Below the pieces are notes generated by a model. The model was not told the origin of the DNA. It made no database searches and saw only the letters and a list, made by a program, of their open reading frames with translations. A DNA stretch of 15,408 nt from Candidatus Rifleibacteriota bacterium (GTDB lineage: Bacteria; Muiribacteriota; Ozemobacteria; Ozemobacterales; Ozemobacteraceae): the NCBI GenBank assembly GCA_028691595.1, contig JAQUZA010000025.1, forward strand, positions 1-15,408, in the 5' to 3' direction. The position numbers and the translations under genes were made by a program. Shown one piece after another: positions 1-6,150 of the stretch (the first letter of the stretch is position 1; every line of letters begins with the position of its first letter).

Positions 1-1
1 C

Positions 2-649
2 CTGTCGTTCCAATTCAGAGACGAAGACATCAAGCTTACACCTACCAACGGTCTGGCCACTGCTCCAGCCGCTATTGCCAACGGTCGTGTTCAGACTCTG
101 GCCGCTATTCTTGATAAAGATACCCGCGATAACCGCTTCAGACCAACTGGCGGCCTGCATGACACTCTCTGGATTGAAACCACCGGCGGCATGCTCAAAG
201 GTGATAATCAGTATACAAAATATATGCTGGCCATGAGGCGTTATATACCAGTAAGTGCTAACCGCAAGACTGTGTTTGCCCTGCAGAGCGTTTTCGGGCA
301 GACCACTATCGGCGAGGGTTATGTGCCTATCTACGATATGTATTCTGTTGGCGGCAGCAGCACGGTTCGTGGTTATGAAGAACGCGAATTCCTTGGCACC
401 AAGGTTTTCTACACCAACTTTGAATTGCGGCAGAATTTTTCGAAGAATTTTGACGTAGTCGGGTTTTTTGATATGGGCAGCGCCTGGGGCACTGATTACA
501 ATCGCAAAAAAGTCGGTTATGACCAGAAACAGGGTTACGGTATCGGCATCAGATTGCAGACTCCACTTGGCCCGGTCGCTCTCGACTATGGTAAAGCCAC
601 TGATCGTGGCGATGGCAATACCTATATCAACTTTGGCTCGTCATTCTGA
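2..649 (+). CDS. bamA: BamA / Omp85 outer-membrane assembly factor, C-terminal part (5' end outside window)
   Basis: Only the last 215 residues are present, in a frame open from base 2. This is the membrane beta-barrel half of an Omp85 protein, the central subunit of the machine that inserts beta-barrel proteins into the outer membrane. What shows it: a DTRDN..F.PTGG segment early in the fragment, the Omp85 loop-6 signature VRGYE (after GGSST), a GFFDMGSAW strand, a LGPVALDYG strand, and a terminal GSSF ending in phenylalanine as expected of a barrel C-terminal signal. POTRA domains must lie upstream. The next gene, ompH/skp, encodes a periplasmic chaperone that delivers clients to BamA, and this bamA-skp-lpxD order is widespread in diderms, which supports BamA over the related TamA. 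Family call firm; the paralogue choice rests partly on context. Confidence 0.93.
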   Translation: MSFQFRDEDIKLTPTNGLATAPAAIANGRVQTLAAILDKDTRDNRFRPTGGLHDTLWIETTGGMLKGDNQYTKYMLAMRRYIPVSANRKTVFALQSVFGQTTIGEGYVPIYDMYSVGGSSTVRGYEEREFLGTKVFYTNFELRQNFSKNFDVVGFFDMGSAWGTDYNRKKVGYDQKQGYGIGIRLQTPLGPVALDYGKATDRGDGNTYINFGSSF

Positions 650-708
650 TCCTAATTTATACCTGTGCAGAACTCGTTAAGAGTTAAAGAATAAGGAGAA
701 CTTTCCAG

Positions 709-1308
709 ATGAAGAAACAGCTTTTAAAACTTTGTCTCGCCGCTGGCCTCGTTGCCAGCCCGATGGTTGCCGGTGCCTACGAATTTGGCGTAGTAGACGC
801 AGGTCAGATTTTTAACAAGTATACCGAAACACAAAAAACAAAAAAGGTTCTTGAAGGCGAAAAAGAAAAACTTCAGAAAGATCTCGAAGCCCGTAAAGAA
901 TCTGTAAAAAAGCTTGATGATGAATATGTCGGCATTGCCAAAAAGATGCAGGAATTGCGTGATGGCAAAAAGGAAAAAGAAGCTCAGGCTCTTGAGCCCA
1001 AGTTGACTGAATTGCGCAAACAGCTTGCTCAGAAAAGCGGTGATCTGCAGAAATTCTTTGAAGAATCCCAGAAAACCCTTTATGAAATGGAAGAAAAGGA
1101 AATGGGCTCTCTCTCAAAGAACCTCGACGAAAGAGTTGACCAGGTAATCAAGCAGGTTGCCAAGAAAAACAACATCAAAGCCGTTTTCGAAAAAAGATTC
1201 TTCTACTGGGGCGATGAACAGACAGTAAAAGATCTCACTGAAGAAGTTCTTGCAGCTCTTAATGCGGGCAAAGCTGCCGCTCCAGCTGCAAAACCAGCCG
1301 GAAAATAA
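709..1308 (+). CDS. skp: Periplasmic chaperone, OmpH/Skp family
   Basis: A 199-residue exported protein of the OmpH/Skp family, which holds unfolded outer-membrane proteins in the periplasm on their way to BamA. A Sec signal peptide spans residues 1 to about 23 (MKK, hydrophobic LCLAAGLVASPMV, cleavage near AGA). It is followed by the family-typical start FGVVDAGQIFNKY. Residues about 40-150 are highly charged, rich in K, E and Q, and predicted as the long coiled-coil tentacles. A short Ala/Pro/Lys tail (AAAPAAKPAGK) closes the protein and is unlike classical Skp, which is about 40 residues shorter. The start is supported by an AATAAGGAG ribosome-binding site about ten bases upstream. The gene follows bamA by 59 bases and is followed by a terminator-like palindrome. 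Confidence 0.92.
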   Translation: MKKQLLKLCLAAGLVASPMVAGAYEFGVVDAGQIFNKYTETQKTKKVLEGEKEKLQKDLEARKESVKKLDDEYVGIAKKMQELRDGKKEKEAQALEPKLTELRKQLAQKSGDLQKFFEESQKTLYEMEEKEMGSLSKNLDERVDQVIKQVAKKNNIKAVFEKRFFYWGDEQTVKDLTEEVLAALNAGKAAAPAAKPAGK

Positions 1309-1315
1309 TTCGGAT

Positions 1316-1345
1316 GCCGGGCATCAGATCTGATGCCCGGCTTTT
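1316..1345 (+). terminator. Perfect 26-base palindrome plus T-run between ompH and lpxD
   Basis: Bases 1316-1341 are an exactly self-complementary sequence, starting GCCGGGCATC, with AGATCT at its centre and ending GATGCCCGGC. It is followed directly by TTTT (1342-1345). In RNA it would form a GC-rich hairpin with an oligo-U tail, as in a factor-independent terminator or attenuator. It ends only 6-10 bases before the lpxD start chosen here, so it may reduce rather than end transcription into lpxD. A palindrome this exact could also bind a dimeric regulator. Confidence 0.6.
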
Positions 1346-1350
1346 ATATC

Positions 1351-2406
1351 ATGACCGAAAACCCATTGTCGAGAACACTAACCCTTAAAGAACTGGCCGC
1401 CATGACCGGTGGCCGTGTCTGTGGTGACGAAAATGTGAGGGTCAGTAATGTGGCTCCGGTTGACCGGGCATTACCCGGCGAACTGACATTCCTGTCGGGG
1501 GCTAAAAACTATGCTGCCCACCTCGAATCGGTCAAAACAACCAGAGCCGCAGCTCTGATTGCCCCTGAAGATGCACCCGAGCTTCCCTTGCCCTCACTAC
1601 GGATGAAAAACCCGTATATGGGTCTCGTTAAAGCTCTCAACTTCTTTTTTCCCGAAGAAAAACCCGATTATCTCGTGCATCCGGCTGCTTTTGTCAGCGA
1701 AGATGCCGAAGTTGCCTCCAACGTAGTTGTCGGGCCGCATGCCGTTGTCGAAGCCGGTGCCGTTATCGGGCCCGGTACACGCATAAGTGCTCAGGCCTTT
1801 CTTGGCCGGCATTGCAAAATCGGCCAAAACACCCTGATTCATCCAGGGGCCAGAATTCTCGCCGGCTGTGAGGTTGGTGACAACTGTATTATTCACGCCA
1901 ATGCGGTAATCGGTAGCGACGGTTTTGGCTTTACCCTTGACGCTGGTGTTCATGTCAAAGTGCCTCAGGTTGGCAACGTGATCGTCGAAGATAACGTCGA
2001 AATCGGTGCCTGCGTTACCATTGACCGCGCCACCATGGAAACGACCAGAATTGGCGAAGGCAGCAAAATAGATAATATGGTGCATATCGCCCATAATGTG
2101 CAGATTGGCAAAAAATGCGTCATTGTTGCACAGGTTGGCATTTCCGGTAGCACAATTCTTGAAGATTATGTTACCCTCGCAGGTCAGGTCGGCACTGTCG
2201 GGCATGTCAGGGTGGGCAAGGGCTCTACAGTCGCTGCCCGCGGCGTAGTTACCAGCGATGTGGAAGCCGGTAGTTTTGTTTCCGGGTTTCCGATAAAACC
2301 CCACGCCGAAGAGCGCAAGATACTGGCTGCGATGCGAAAGCTGCCAGAGCTGCTTAAAAAGGTCAGAGACCTCGAAAAACAACTCGAAGCAAAGGAATCG
2401 TGTTAA
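1351..2406 (+). CDS. lpxD: UDP-3-O-(3-hydroxyacyl)glucosamine N-acyltransferase LpxD
   Basis: Third enzyme of lipid A synthesis: transfers a 3-hydroxyacyl chain from ACP to the 2-amino group of UDP-3-O-acylglucosamine. The 351 residues match the family length. Residues 1-105 form the uridine-binding domain (TLKELAAMTGG at 11-21, LTFLSG at 45-50). Residues about 110-300 are left-handed beta-helix hexapeptide repeats. The conserved GSDGFGF lies at 188-194, and the HIAHN block at 245-249 holds the histidine (H248) that aligns with the catalytic H239 of E. coli. The C-terminal helix (about 323-348) is the usual charged trimer helix. I chose ATG at 1351 because the product then begins like known LpxD. 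An in-frame ATG at 1333 lies inside the palindrome, and neither start has a clear Shine-Dalgarno. The stop overlaps the next start (TAATG). Confidence 0.95.
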   Translation: MTENPLSRTLTLKELAAMTGGRVCGDENVRVSNVAPVDRALPGELTFLSGAKNYAAHLESVKTTRAAALIAPEDAPELPLPSLRMKNPYMGLVKALNFFFPEEKPDYLVHPAAFVSEDAEVASNVVVGPHAVVEAGAVIGPGTRISAQAFLGRHCKIGQNTLIHPGARILAGCEVGDNCIIHANAVIGSDGFGFTLDAGVHVKVPQVGNVIVEDNVEIGACVTIDRATMETTRIGEGSKIDNMVHIAHNVQIGKKCVIVAQVGISGSTILEDYVTLAGQVGTVGHVRVGKGSTVAARGVVTSDVEAGSFVSGFPIKPHAEERKILAAMRKLPELLKKVRDLEKQLEAKESC

Positions 2407-3032
2407 TGCCATTTAAAATCATCAGGCCCATAGTTCTTCTTGCCCTGTTGCTTTCACTTCTGTCACCGGTTGCTGCTGACACTGACAGCAGAGTCAGATA
2501 TATGGGTACTTCGATTTTTACCATGCCTACCGGTTATACCAGATCTGCCGCCAGTTACATCAATGATAGCGGTCACTCAGCCATGATGGTTTCGCAGGAG
2601 TTCATGAATAAATTTTTTGAGCTCTCTTTCCTTCGCCATCTTAATGGCTCTGAAAAGGGCAAAAACCCTTTGAGTGTTAAAATCAAAATGCTCGAAGAAG
2701 GCGCTATGCTGCCCAGTCTGGTATGGGGGGCATCTGACCTTAATACCCAACTTGGCTCAAAGATTTTCTATTTCGCTGCTTCCAAGTCCATCGAGGCTTT
2801 CGGAGTCTACCTGCACGGCGGTTTTTATAAAGACCCGATAACTACCGACCGTAAGTATTTTTATGGCTTTGAAAAGATGGTGTTGCCGCTGATCACCGTT
2901 GGTGCTGAACGCAGCAATGATATCGATACCTTCGGGGTTAAACTGAGCCCATACCCTGGAATAAGCCTCGAGATTGCTCAGCGCGACCGCAAAGAAGAAC
3001 TTTATAATATTATCTATTTTCGCTCATTCTGA
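2406..3032 (+). CDS. Exported protein of unknown function, probable small outer-membrane beta-barrel (weakly YjbH-like)
   Basis: I do not recognise this 208-residue protein with certainty. A signal peptide is clear: basic start (PFKIIR), hydrophobic residues about 8-20, cleavage probably after PVAA (residue 24). The mature part lacks further membrane helices, shows alternating hydrophobic and polar strands, and ends NIIYFRSF, with the terminal phenylalanine typical of outer-membrane barrels. The pattern TSIFTMPTGYTR (35-46), then LPSLVWGASDL (102-112), FYFAASK (121-127), GVYLHGGF (133-140), a YFYGFEK segment and VGAERSNDIDTFGVKL recalls YjbH-type barrel proteins of exopolysaccharide loci, but much shortened; this is a weak resemblance. 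The ATG at 2406 overlaps the lpxD stop and so is probably translationally coupled; a GTG at 2400 would add two residues. lpxC/fabZ follows after 5 bases. Lying between lpxD and lpxC, it may serve outer-membrane or lipopolysaccharide assembly (inference). Confidence 0.75.
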   Translation: MPFKIIRPIVLLALLLSLLSPVAADTDSRVRYMGTSIFTMPTGYTRSAASYINDSGHSAMMVSQEFMNKFFELSFLRHLNGSEKGKNPLSVKIKMLEEGAMLPSLVWGASDLNTQLGSKIFYFAASKSIEAFGVYLHGGFYKDPITTDRKYFYGFEKMVLPLITVGAERSNDIDTFGVKLSPYPGISLEIAQRDRKEELYNIIYFRSF

Positions 3033-3037
3033 AAACT

Positions 3038-4327
3038 ATGAACGTCGATAAACAGCGCACAATAAGCAAACCAGTCTGTATTGAAGGCATCGGCCTTCAT
3101 ACCGGCAAACCCGTCCGCATGGAATTTCTGCCCGCAGCATCGGCAAGCGGTATTGTGTTTGTGCGCACCGATGTCGATGGTTGCCCCGAGATCGCTGCCA
3201 GGCTTGAAAACGTTGTTTCCACAAATCGTGGCACCGTTCTCAAACAGCAGAATGCTCAGGTTCACACCGTTGAACACGTTCTTGCCGCTCTCAGTGGCTG
3301 TGGCATCGATAATCTGCTGATCAAGCTATCAAATGAAGAGCCACCCGCCGGCGATGGCAGTTCGCAATATTTTGTCAACCTGATCGAGCAGGCCGGAATC
3401 TGCCAGCAGGATCAGGAACGCATTGACTGCAGGTGTAGTGAAATGTTTTCGCTGGTCGAAAATGAGAAAAGCATGGTCTACCTGCCTTCAGACCGCTTTG
3501 AAGTCAGCTATCTTCTCGAATATGGCAATAATATCATTCCGCCGCAGCAGATTCATGTGGTCATTGACGAAGAGGTTTTTAAAAGCAGAGTTGGCAAAGC
3601 ACGCACCTTTGGCTTCGAACATGAATTCGAAATGCTTAAAGCCAACAATCTGGCCAGAGGTGGCAGCCTTGAGAATGCAGTGGTCATAGATAATTCAGGA
3701 AAGATTTGTAACCCTGAAGGCTTGCGAGAGCAGTATGAGCTCATTCTTCACAAGATTCTCGATCTGGTTGGCGATTTTTCACTGATAGGCCACCGGGTCA
3801 GGGGGCATATTGTTGCCGAGCGCACTGGTCATAACTTTAATGTTAAATTTGCCCGCCTGCTGAAAGAAAAATTTAACCAGTTCCAACAGAGGAAGGATTC
3901 GAATATGATGTATATTGAAGAAATTAAAACCATTCTGCCACACCGTTACCCGTTTTTACTGGTTGACAGAATTATCTCCATCGTTCCCGGTGAGTCGATA
4001 ATCGGTATTAAAAATGTTACCGCCAATGAAGAATTTTTTAACGGCCATTTTCCGGGCAAGCCTGTAATGCCAGGGGTTTTAATGGTTGAAGCCATGGCTC
4101 AGGTAGCCGGTGTTCTTTTTCTTTCTCAGCCAGAACATAAAGGTAAGACACCATTCTTTTGTGGAATAGATAAAGTAAGATTTCGCAGGCCAGTCGTTCC
4201 TGGAGACCGCCTTGAATTCCATATCAAGGTTCTGAAGGTTCGTGGAAGCACCGGCAAGGTTGAAGCAGAAGCCAGAGTTGATGGCGAACTGGTAACCGGC
4301 GGCGAACTTATGTTCCAGCTTGTTTGA
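3038..4327 (+). CDS. lpxC/fabZ: Bifunctional UDP-3-O-acyl-GlcNAc deacetylase / 3-hydroxyacyl-ACP dehydratase (LpxC-FabZ fusion)
   Basis: A 429-residue fusion. Residues 1 to about 285 are LpxC, the zinc deacetylase that commits the pathway to lipid A. It has E79-H80 in TVEHVLAAL, H238-K239 with D242 in LHKILDLVGD, D246, and H265 in the GHN motif, the expected zinc ligands and catalytic residues at the same numbering as E. coli. Residues 290-429 are FabZ, the hot-dog dehydratase of fatty-acid synthesis: LPHRYPFLLVDR (300-311), catalytic H337 in NGHFPGKPVMPG and E351 in EAMAQ. Both active sites look intact. LpxC and FabZ compete for hydroxyacyl-ACP-derived flux, so fusion fixes their ratio. Such fusions are known from Bacteroidetes and relatives. 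There is almost no linker, and an internal start precedes FabZ (separate entry). The start at 3038 lacks a visible Shine-Dalgarno and lies 5 bases after the previous stop. Confidence 0.96.
   Translation: MNVDKQRTISKPVCIEGIGLHTGKPVRMEFLPAASASGIVFVRTDVDGCPEIAARLENVVSTNRGTVLKQQNAQVHTVEHVLAALSGCGIDNLLIKLSNEEPPAGDGSSQYFVNLIEQAGICQQDQERIDCRCSEMFSLVENEKSMVYLPSDRFEVSYLLEYGNNIIPPQQIHVVIDEEVFKSRVGKARTFGFEHEFEMLKANNLARGGSLENAVVIDNSGKICNPEGLREQYELILHKILDLVGDFSLIGHRVRGHIVAERTGHNFNVKFARLLKEKFNQFQQRKDSNMMYIEEIKTILPHRYPFLLVDRIISIVPGESIIGIKNVTANEEFFNGHFPGKPVMPGVLMVEAMAQVAGVLFLSQPEHKGKTPFFCGIDKVRFRRPVVPGDRLEFHIKVLKVRGSTGKVEAEARVDGELVTGGELMFQLV
3888..3910 (+). promoter_or_regulatory. Internal ribosome-binding site and start codons for a free FabZ
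   Basis: Within lpxC/fabZ, the sequence AGAGGAAGG (3888-3896) sits 8 bases before an in-frame ATGATG (3905-3910), codons 290-291 of the fusion. That is exactly where a stand-alone FabZ would begin (MMYIEEIKTILPHRYPF). The layout could allow a separate 140-residue FabZ to be made from the same message. The motif may instead be a relic of formerly separate genes, or chance, since the bases also encode QQRKDS. Confidence 0.5.
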
Positions 4328-4352
4328 CCGACAAAACCAAGGAGTAGGCAAT

Positions 4353-5159
4353 ATGTCTGTTCATTCAACCGCAATCATAGCCCCAGGAGCAAAATTACAC
4401 CCTTCAGTACAGGTTGGCCCCTACTCGATTATCGGGCCTGACGTTGAAATTGGCGAAAATACGGTCATTGGTGCCAGTTGCCATATTTACGGCCACACCA
4501 CGCTGGGCCGTGACAACGTTCTTCACCCGTCAGTCGTCATCGGAACCCCCCCTCAGGATCTCAAATTCAAAGGCGAAAAATCCTTCGTTAAGATTGGTAA
4601 TGGTAACCATTTCCGCGAATTTGTCACCATTCATCTTGCCGAAGGCGAAGGCCATTCGACCGTTGTCGGCGACAATAATCTTTTGATGGCCTATGTCCAT
4701 ATCGCCCATAACTGCAAGGTCGGAAACAATATCATCATGTCTAACTGCACAACCCTGGCCGGCCATGTTGAAGTTGGTGACCGTGCGGTTCTTGGTGGTT
4801 TTACCGGCATTCATCAGTTCTGTAAGGTTGGCTGTATGGTTATGATTGGCGGCATGAGCAAAATCGTTAAAGACGTTCCGCCATTTATCAGGATCGATGG
4901 TAATCCTGCCAGGGTGGTAGGTCTCAATGCCGTCGGACTCAAGCGCAATAACGTTTCAAAAGAATCCATTGCCAGTATCAGAGAACTTTATAAGGTGTTT
5001 TTCCGTTCAGAGATGAATGTTTCGCAGGTAATGGAAAAATGGTCCGGGCTGGTGCAGGCTGAAGACCCGCATGTTGCAATGTTTCACGACTTTGTAAAAA
5101 AGGCAAAACGCGGTGTTTATAAACGAACACGCCGCGGTGGTGCCGGCAGCGAAGAATAA
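4353..5159 (+). CDS. lpxA: UDP-N-acetylglucosamine O-acyltransferase LpxA
   Basis: First enzyme of lipid A synthesis: moves a 3-hydroxyacyl chain from ACP to the 3-OH of UDP-GlcNAc. The 268 residues match the family. Residues 1 to about 185 are hexapeptide-repeat beta-helix (VHSTAIIAPGAKL, VGPYSIIGPDVEIGENTVIG), and the rest is the C-terminal helical domain. HIAHN at 116-120 holds the catalytic histidine (H119, aligning with H125 of E. coli), and H154 in IHQF aligns with H160. G167 aligns with the hydrocarbon-ruler glycine 173 of E. coli, which suggests a long acyl chain rather than C10 (inference by alignment in my head). I chose ATG 4353 because AAGGAG (4339-4344) precedes it and the product then starts like known LpxA; an in-frame ATG at 4320 would overlap lpxC/fabZ. 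The basic tail KRTRRGGAGSEE is extra. No lpxB follows. Confidence 0.96.
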   Translation: MSVHSTAIIAPGAKLHPSVQVGPYSIIGPDVEIGENTVIGASCHIYGHTTLGRDNVLHPSVVIGTPPQDLKFKGEKSFVKIGNGNHFREFVTIHLAEGEGHSTVVGDNNLLMAYVHIAHNCKVGNNIIMSNCTTLAGHVEVGDRAVLGGFTGIHQFCKVGCMVMIGGMSKIVKDVPPFIRIDGNPARVVGLNAVGLKRNNVSKESIASIRELYKVFFRSEMNVSQVMEKWSGLVQAEDPHVAMFHDFVKKAKRGVYKRTRRGGAGSEE

Positions 5160-5173
5160 CACTGTTGTTGATT

Positions 5174-5212
5174 GAAGCGGTTGCTGAGCCTCAGCAACCG
5201 CTTCGTCATTTT
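5174..5212 (+). terminator. Hairpin after lpxA, probable terminator of the lipid A cluster
   Basis: GAAGCGGTTGCTGAG (5174-5188) is matched exactly by CTCAGCAACCGCTTC (5190-5204) around a single central base: a 15-base inverted repeat, with the innermost pairs opening to form the loop. It starts 14 bases after the lpxA stop. The T-run behind it is short and interrupted (GTCATTTT), so it is a weaker terminator than the one after flgN, but its position at the end of the cluster fits. Confidence 0.65.
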
Positions 5213-5231
5213 AGCAACAGGATGTTATAAT
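5203..5231 (+). promoter_or_regulatory. Sigma-70-type extended -10 promoter for comF
   Basis: TGTTATAAT at 5223-5231 is a perfect TATAAT with the TG extension. A poor -35 match (TCGTCA, 5203-5208) lies 17 bases upstream, which is tolerable for an extended -10 promoter. The -35 region touches the end of the preceding hairpin. It would give a comF transcript with a leader of about 60 bases. Confidence 0.55.
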
Positions 5232-5301
5232 GATGCTGTCAGAATTACCGGGCTGAAATCAAAGTGAATTTAGAGTTTTAATATAGAGAGGAACTCTTCT
5301 G

Positions 5302-5988
5302 TTGCTCAGCTTTATAAAGAACCTCCTGTCAATTTTTCTGCCCTTCAGGTGCCACGTTTGCAAAAGCGCAACTGAGTTTGGCCAGGTAATTTGCCCTGGT
5401 TGCCGTGGCCGGTTAAGTCAGATTCTGCTGCCACCCTTGCCGGTCAGCGATATCAGGTGTGATTTCGCTGTTTTTACCCTCAGTCGTTACGACAGTTTTG
5501 TGTCAGATATCATCAGAATCATCAAATATCGTCCCTCGTTCAGGCTTTTGAAGGTTTTGACCGAAGAATGTCTGCATCAGGGCTCACTGCGCTCACTTAT
5601 CAAACCCGAAGATGTTCTGGTGCCTGTTCCGATGCATCTAGAACGCCTGACAACACGTGGTTTCAACCAGGCCGAGTATCTTGCCGAGAAACTGGCCGGT
5701 CATTGTCGCTGCCACTTCAGCCCTGCCCTGATCAGAAGCCGGCATACCCGTCCGCAGGCTGATTGCGATGAAACTGAAAGATTGACGAATCTTGACCGGG
5801 CTTTTCAACTTGCTCCCGGTTTGAACAGGTCGGCTTTTTATAAGCGCAAAATCTGGTTGATCGATGATGTGGCCACCACCGGAACCACCATGCTAAAATG
5901 TGCCGAAGAGCTCAAGACCCTTTTGCCTGCAGAAGTAAGCGGTCTTACTGTCTCGCATTCTTTCAGACGATCAGCCAGAACAATTTGA
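5302..5988 (+). CDS. comF: ComF-family phosphoribosyltransferase-like protein
   Basis: A 228-residue ComF/GntX-type protein; relatives are needed for DNA uptake in competent bacteria, though many carriers have no known competence and the biochemical role is unsettled. Residues 17-34 hold a four-cysteine zinc motif (C17-x2-C20, C31-x2-C34). Residues 106-150 contain VPVPMH, the ComF signature RGFNQAEYLAEKL and a TRPQ motif. IWLIDDVATTGTTM (184-197) is the PRPP-binding loop of type I phosphoribosyltransferases. All family landmarks are intact. The start is TTG, since no ATG or GTG fits the N-terminal motif; GAGAGGAA (5286-5293) is a suitable ribosome-binding site. It is flanked by the lpxA hairpin and the flgM promoters, so it looks monocistronic. 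No other competence gene is visible. Confidence 0.92.
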   Translation: MLSFIKNLLSIFLPFRCHVCKSATEFGQVICPGCRGRLSQILLPPLPVSDIRCDFAVFTLSRYDSFVSDIIRIIKYRPSFRLLKVLTEECLHQGSLRSLIKPEDVLVPVPMHLERLTTRGFNQAEYLAEKLAGHCRCHFSPALIRSRHTRPQADCDETERLTNLDRAFQLAPGLNRSAFYKRKIWLIDDVATTGTTMLKCAEELKTLLPAEVSGLTVSHSFRRSARTI

Positions 5989-6006
5989 AAACCTTGAGTA
6001 ATGGGT

Positions 6007-6035
6007 TTGACTTTGCTTGTGCAGCAGGTTAGAAT
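6007..6035 (+). promoter_or_regulatory. Sigma-70-type promoter upstream of flgM
   Basis: TTGACT (6007-6012), a 17-base spacer and TAGAAT (6030-6035) match the housekeeping consensus at five of six positions in each box with ideal spacing. It lies about 115 bases before flgM and upstream of a sigma-28-like promoter, giving a tandem arrangement. Confidence 0.55.
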
Positions 6036-6050
6036 ATTGCATAATTTAGC

Positions 6051-6078
6051 TAAATGAACCTGCCTGTTCGTCCGATAT
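6051..6078 (+). promoter_or_regulatory. Sigma-28 (FliA/SigD)-type promoter upstream of flgM
   Basis: TAAATGAA (6051-6058), 12 bases, then TCCGATAT (6071-6078). Compared with TAAA-N14-16-GCCGATAT of the flagellar sigma factor, the TAAA box is perfect, the -10 differs only at its first base, and TAAA-to-box spacing is 16. Similar elements precede flgK and flagellin in this window, which strengthens the call. Confidence 0.6.
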
Positions 6079-6086
6079 TCAACCTT

Positions 6087-6147
6087 GGAGGCGTCCTCCG
6101 CTAACGAGAGACATACCAGGGGGAAGACGTTCAGGGAGTCAGGAGGA
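6087..6147 (+). promoter_or_regulatory. flgM leader: anti-Shine-Dalgarno segment with two possible pairings
   Basis: CCTCC at 6095-6099 can pair with the nearby GGAGG (6087-6091, triloop CGT) or, as TCCTCC (6094-6099), with the flgM ribosome-binding site GGAGGA (6142-6147). These pairings are mutually exclusive, so the leader could switch between an open and a masked flgM start. The helices are only 5-6 pairs, so this is a candidate only. Confidence 0.3.
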
Positions 6148-6150
6148 ACC

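Noticed and set aside
671..685. Short inverted repeat AACTC-GTTAA-GAGTT before ompH
   Set aside because: A five-pair AT-rich stem without a T-run is too weak to call a terminator or operator.
1597..2412. Long open frame on the minus strand (271 codons) opposite lpxD
   Set aside because: It lies wholly antisense to a certain LpxD gene, has no recognisable motif and no ribosome-binding site; repeated hexapeptide coding often leaves the reverse frame open.
4320..4352. Upstream in-frame ATG for LpxA overlapping the end of lpxC/fabZ
   Set aside because: The extra residues MFDRQNQGVGN are not LpxA-like, and AAGGAG directly precedes the ATG at 4353.
5302..5988. comF as a sign of a competence locus
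   Set aside because: No other DNA-uptake gene is in the window, and ComF-type proteins are common in non-competent bacteria.
6085..6150. Upstream in-frame TTG start extending FlgM by 22 residues
   Set aside because: No good ribosome-binding site, and the ATG at 6151 has an ideal AGGAGGA. The upstream part fits better as an untranslated leader.
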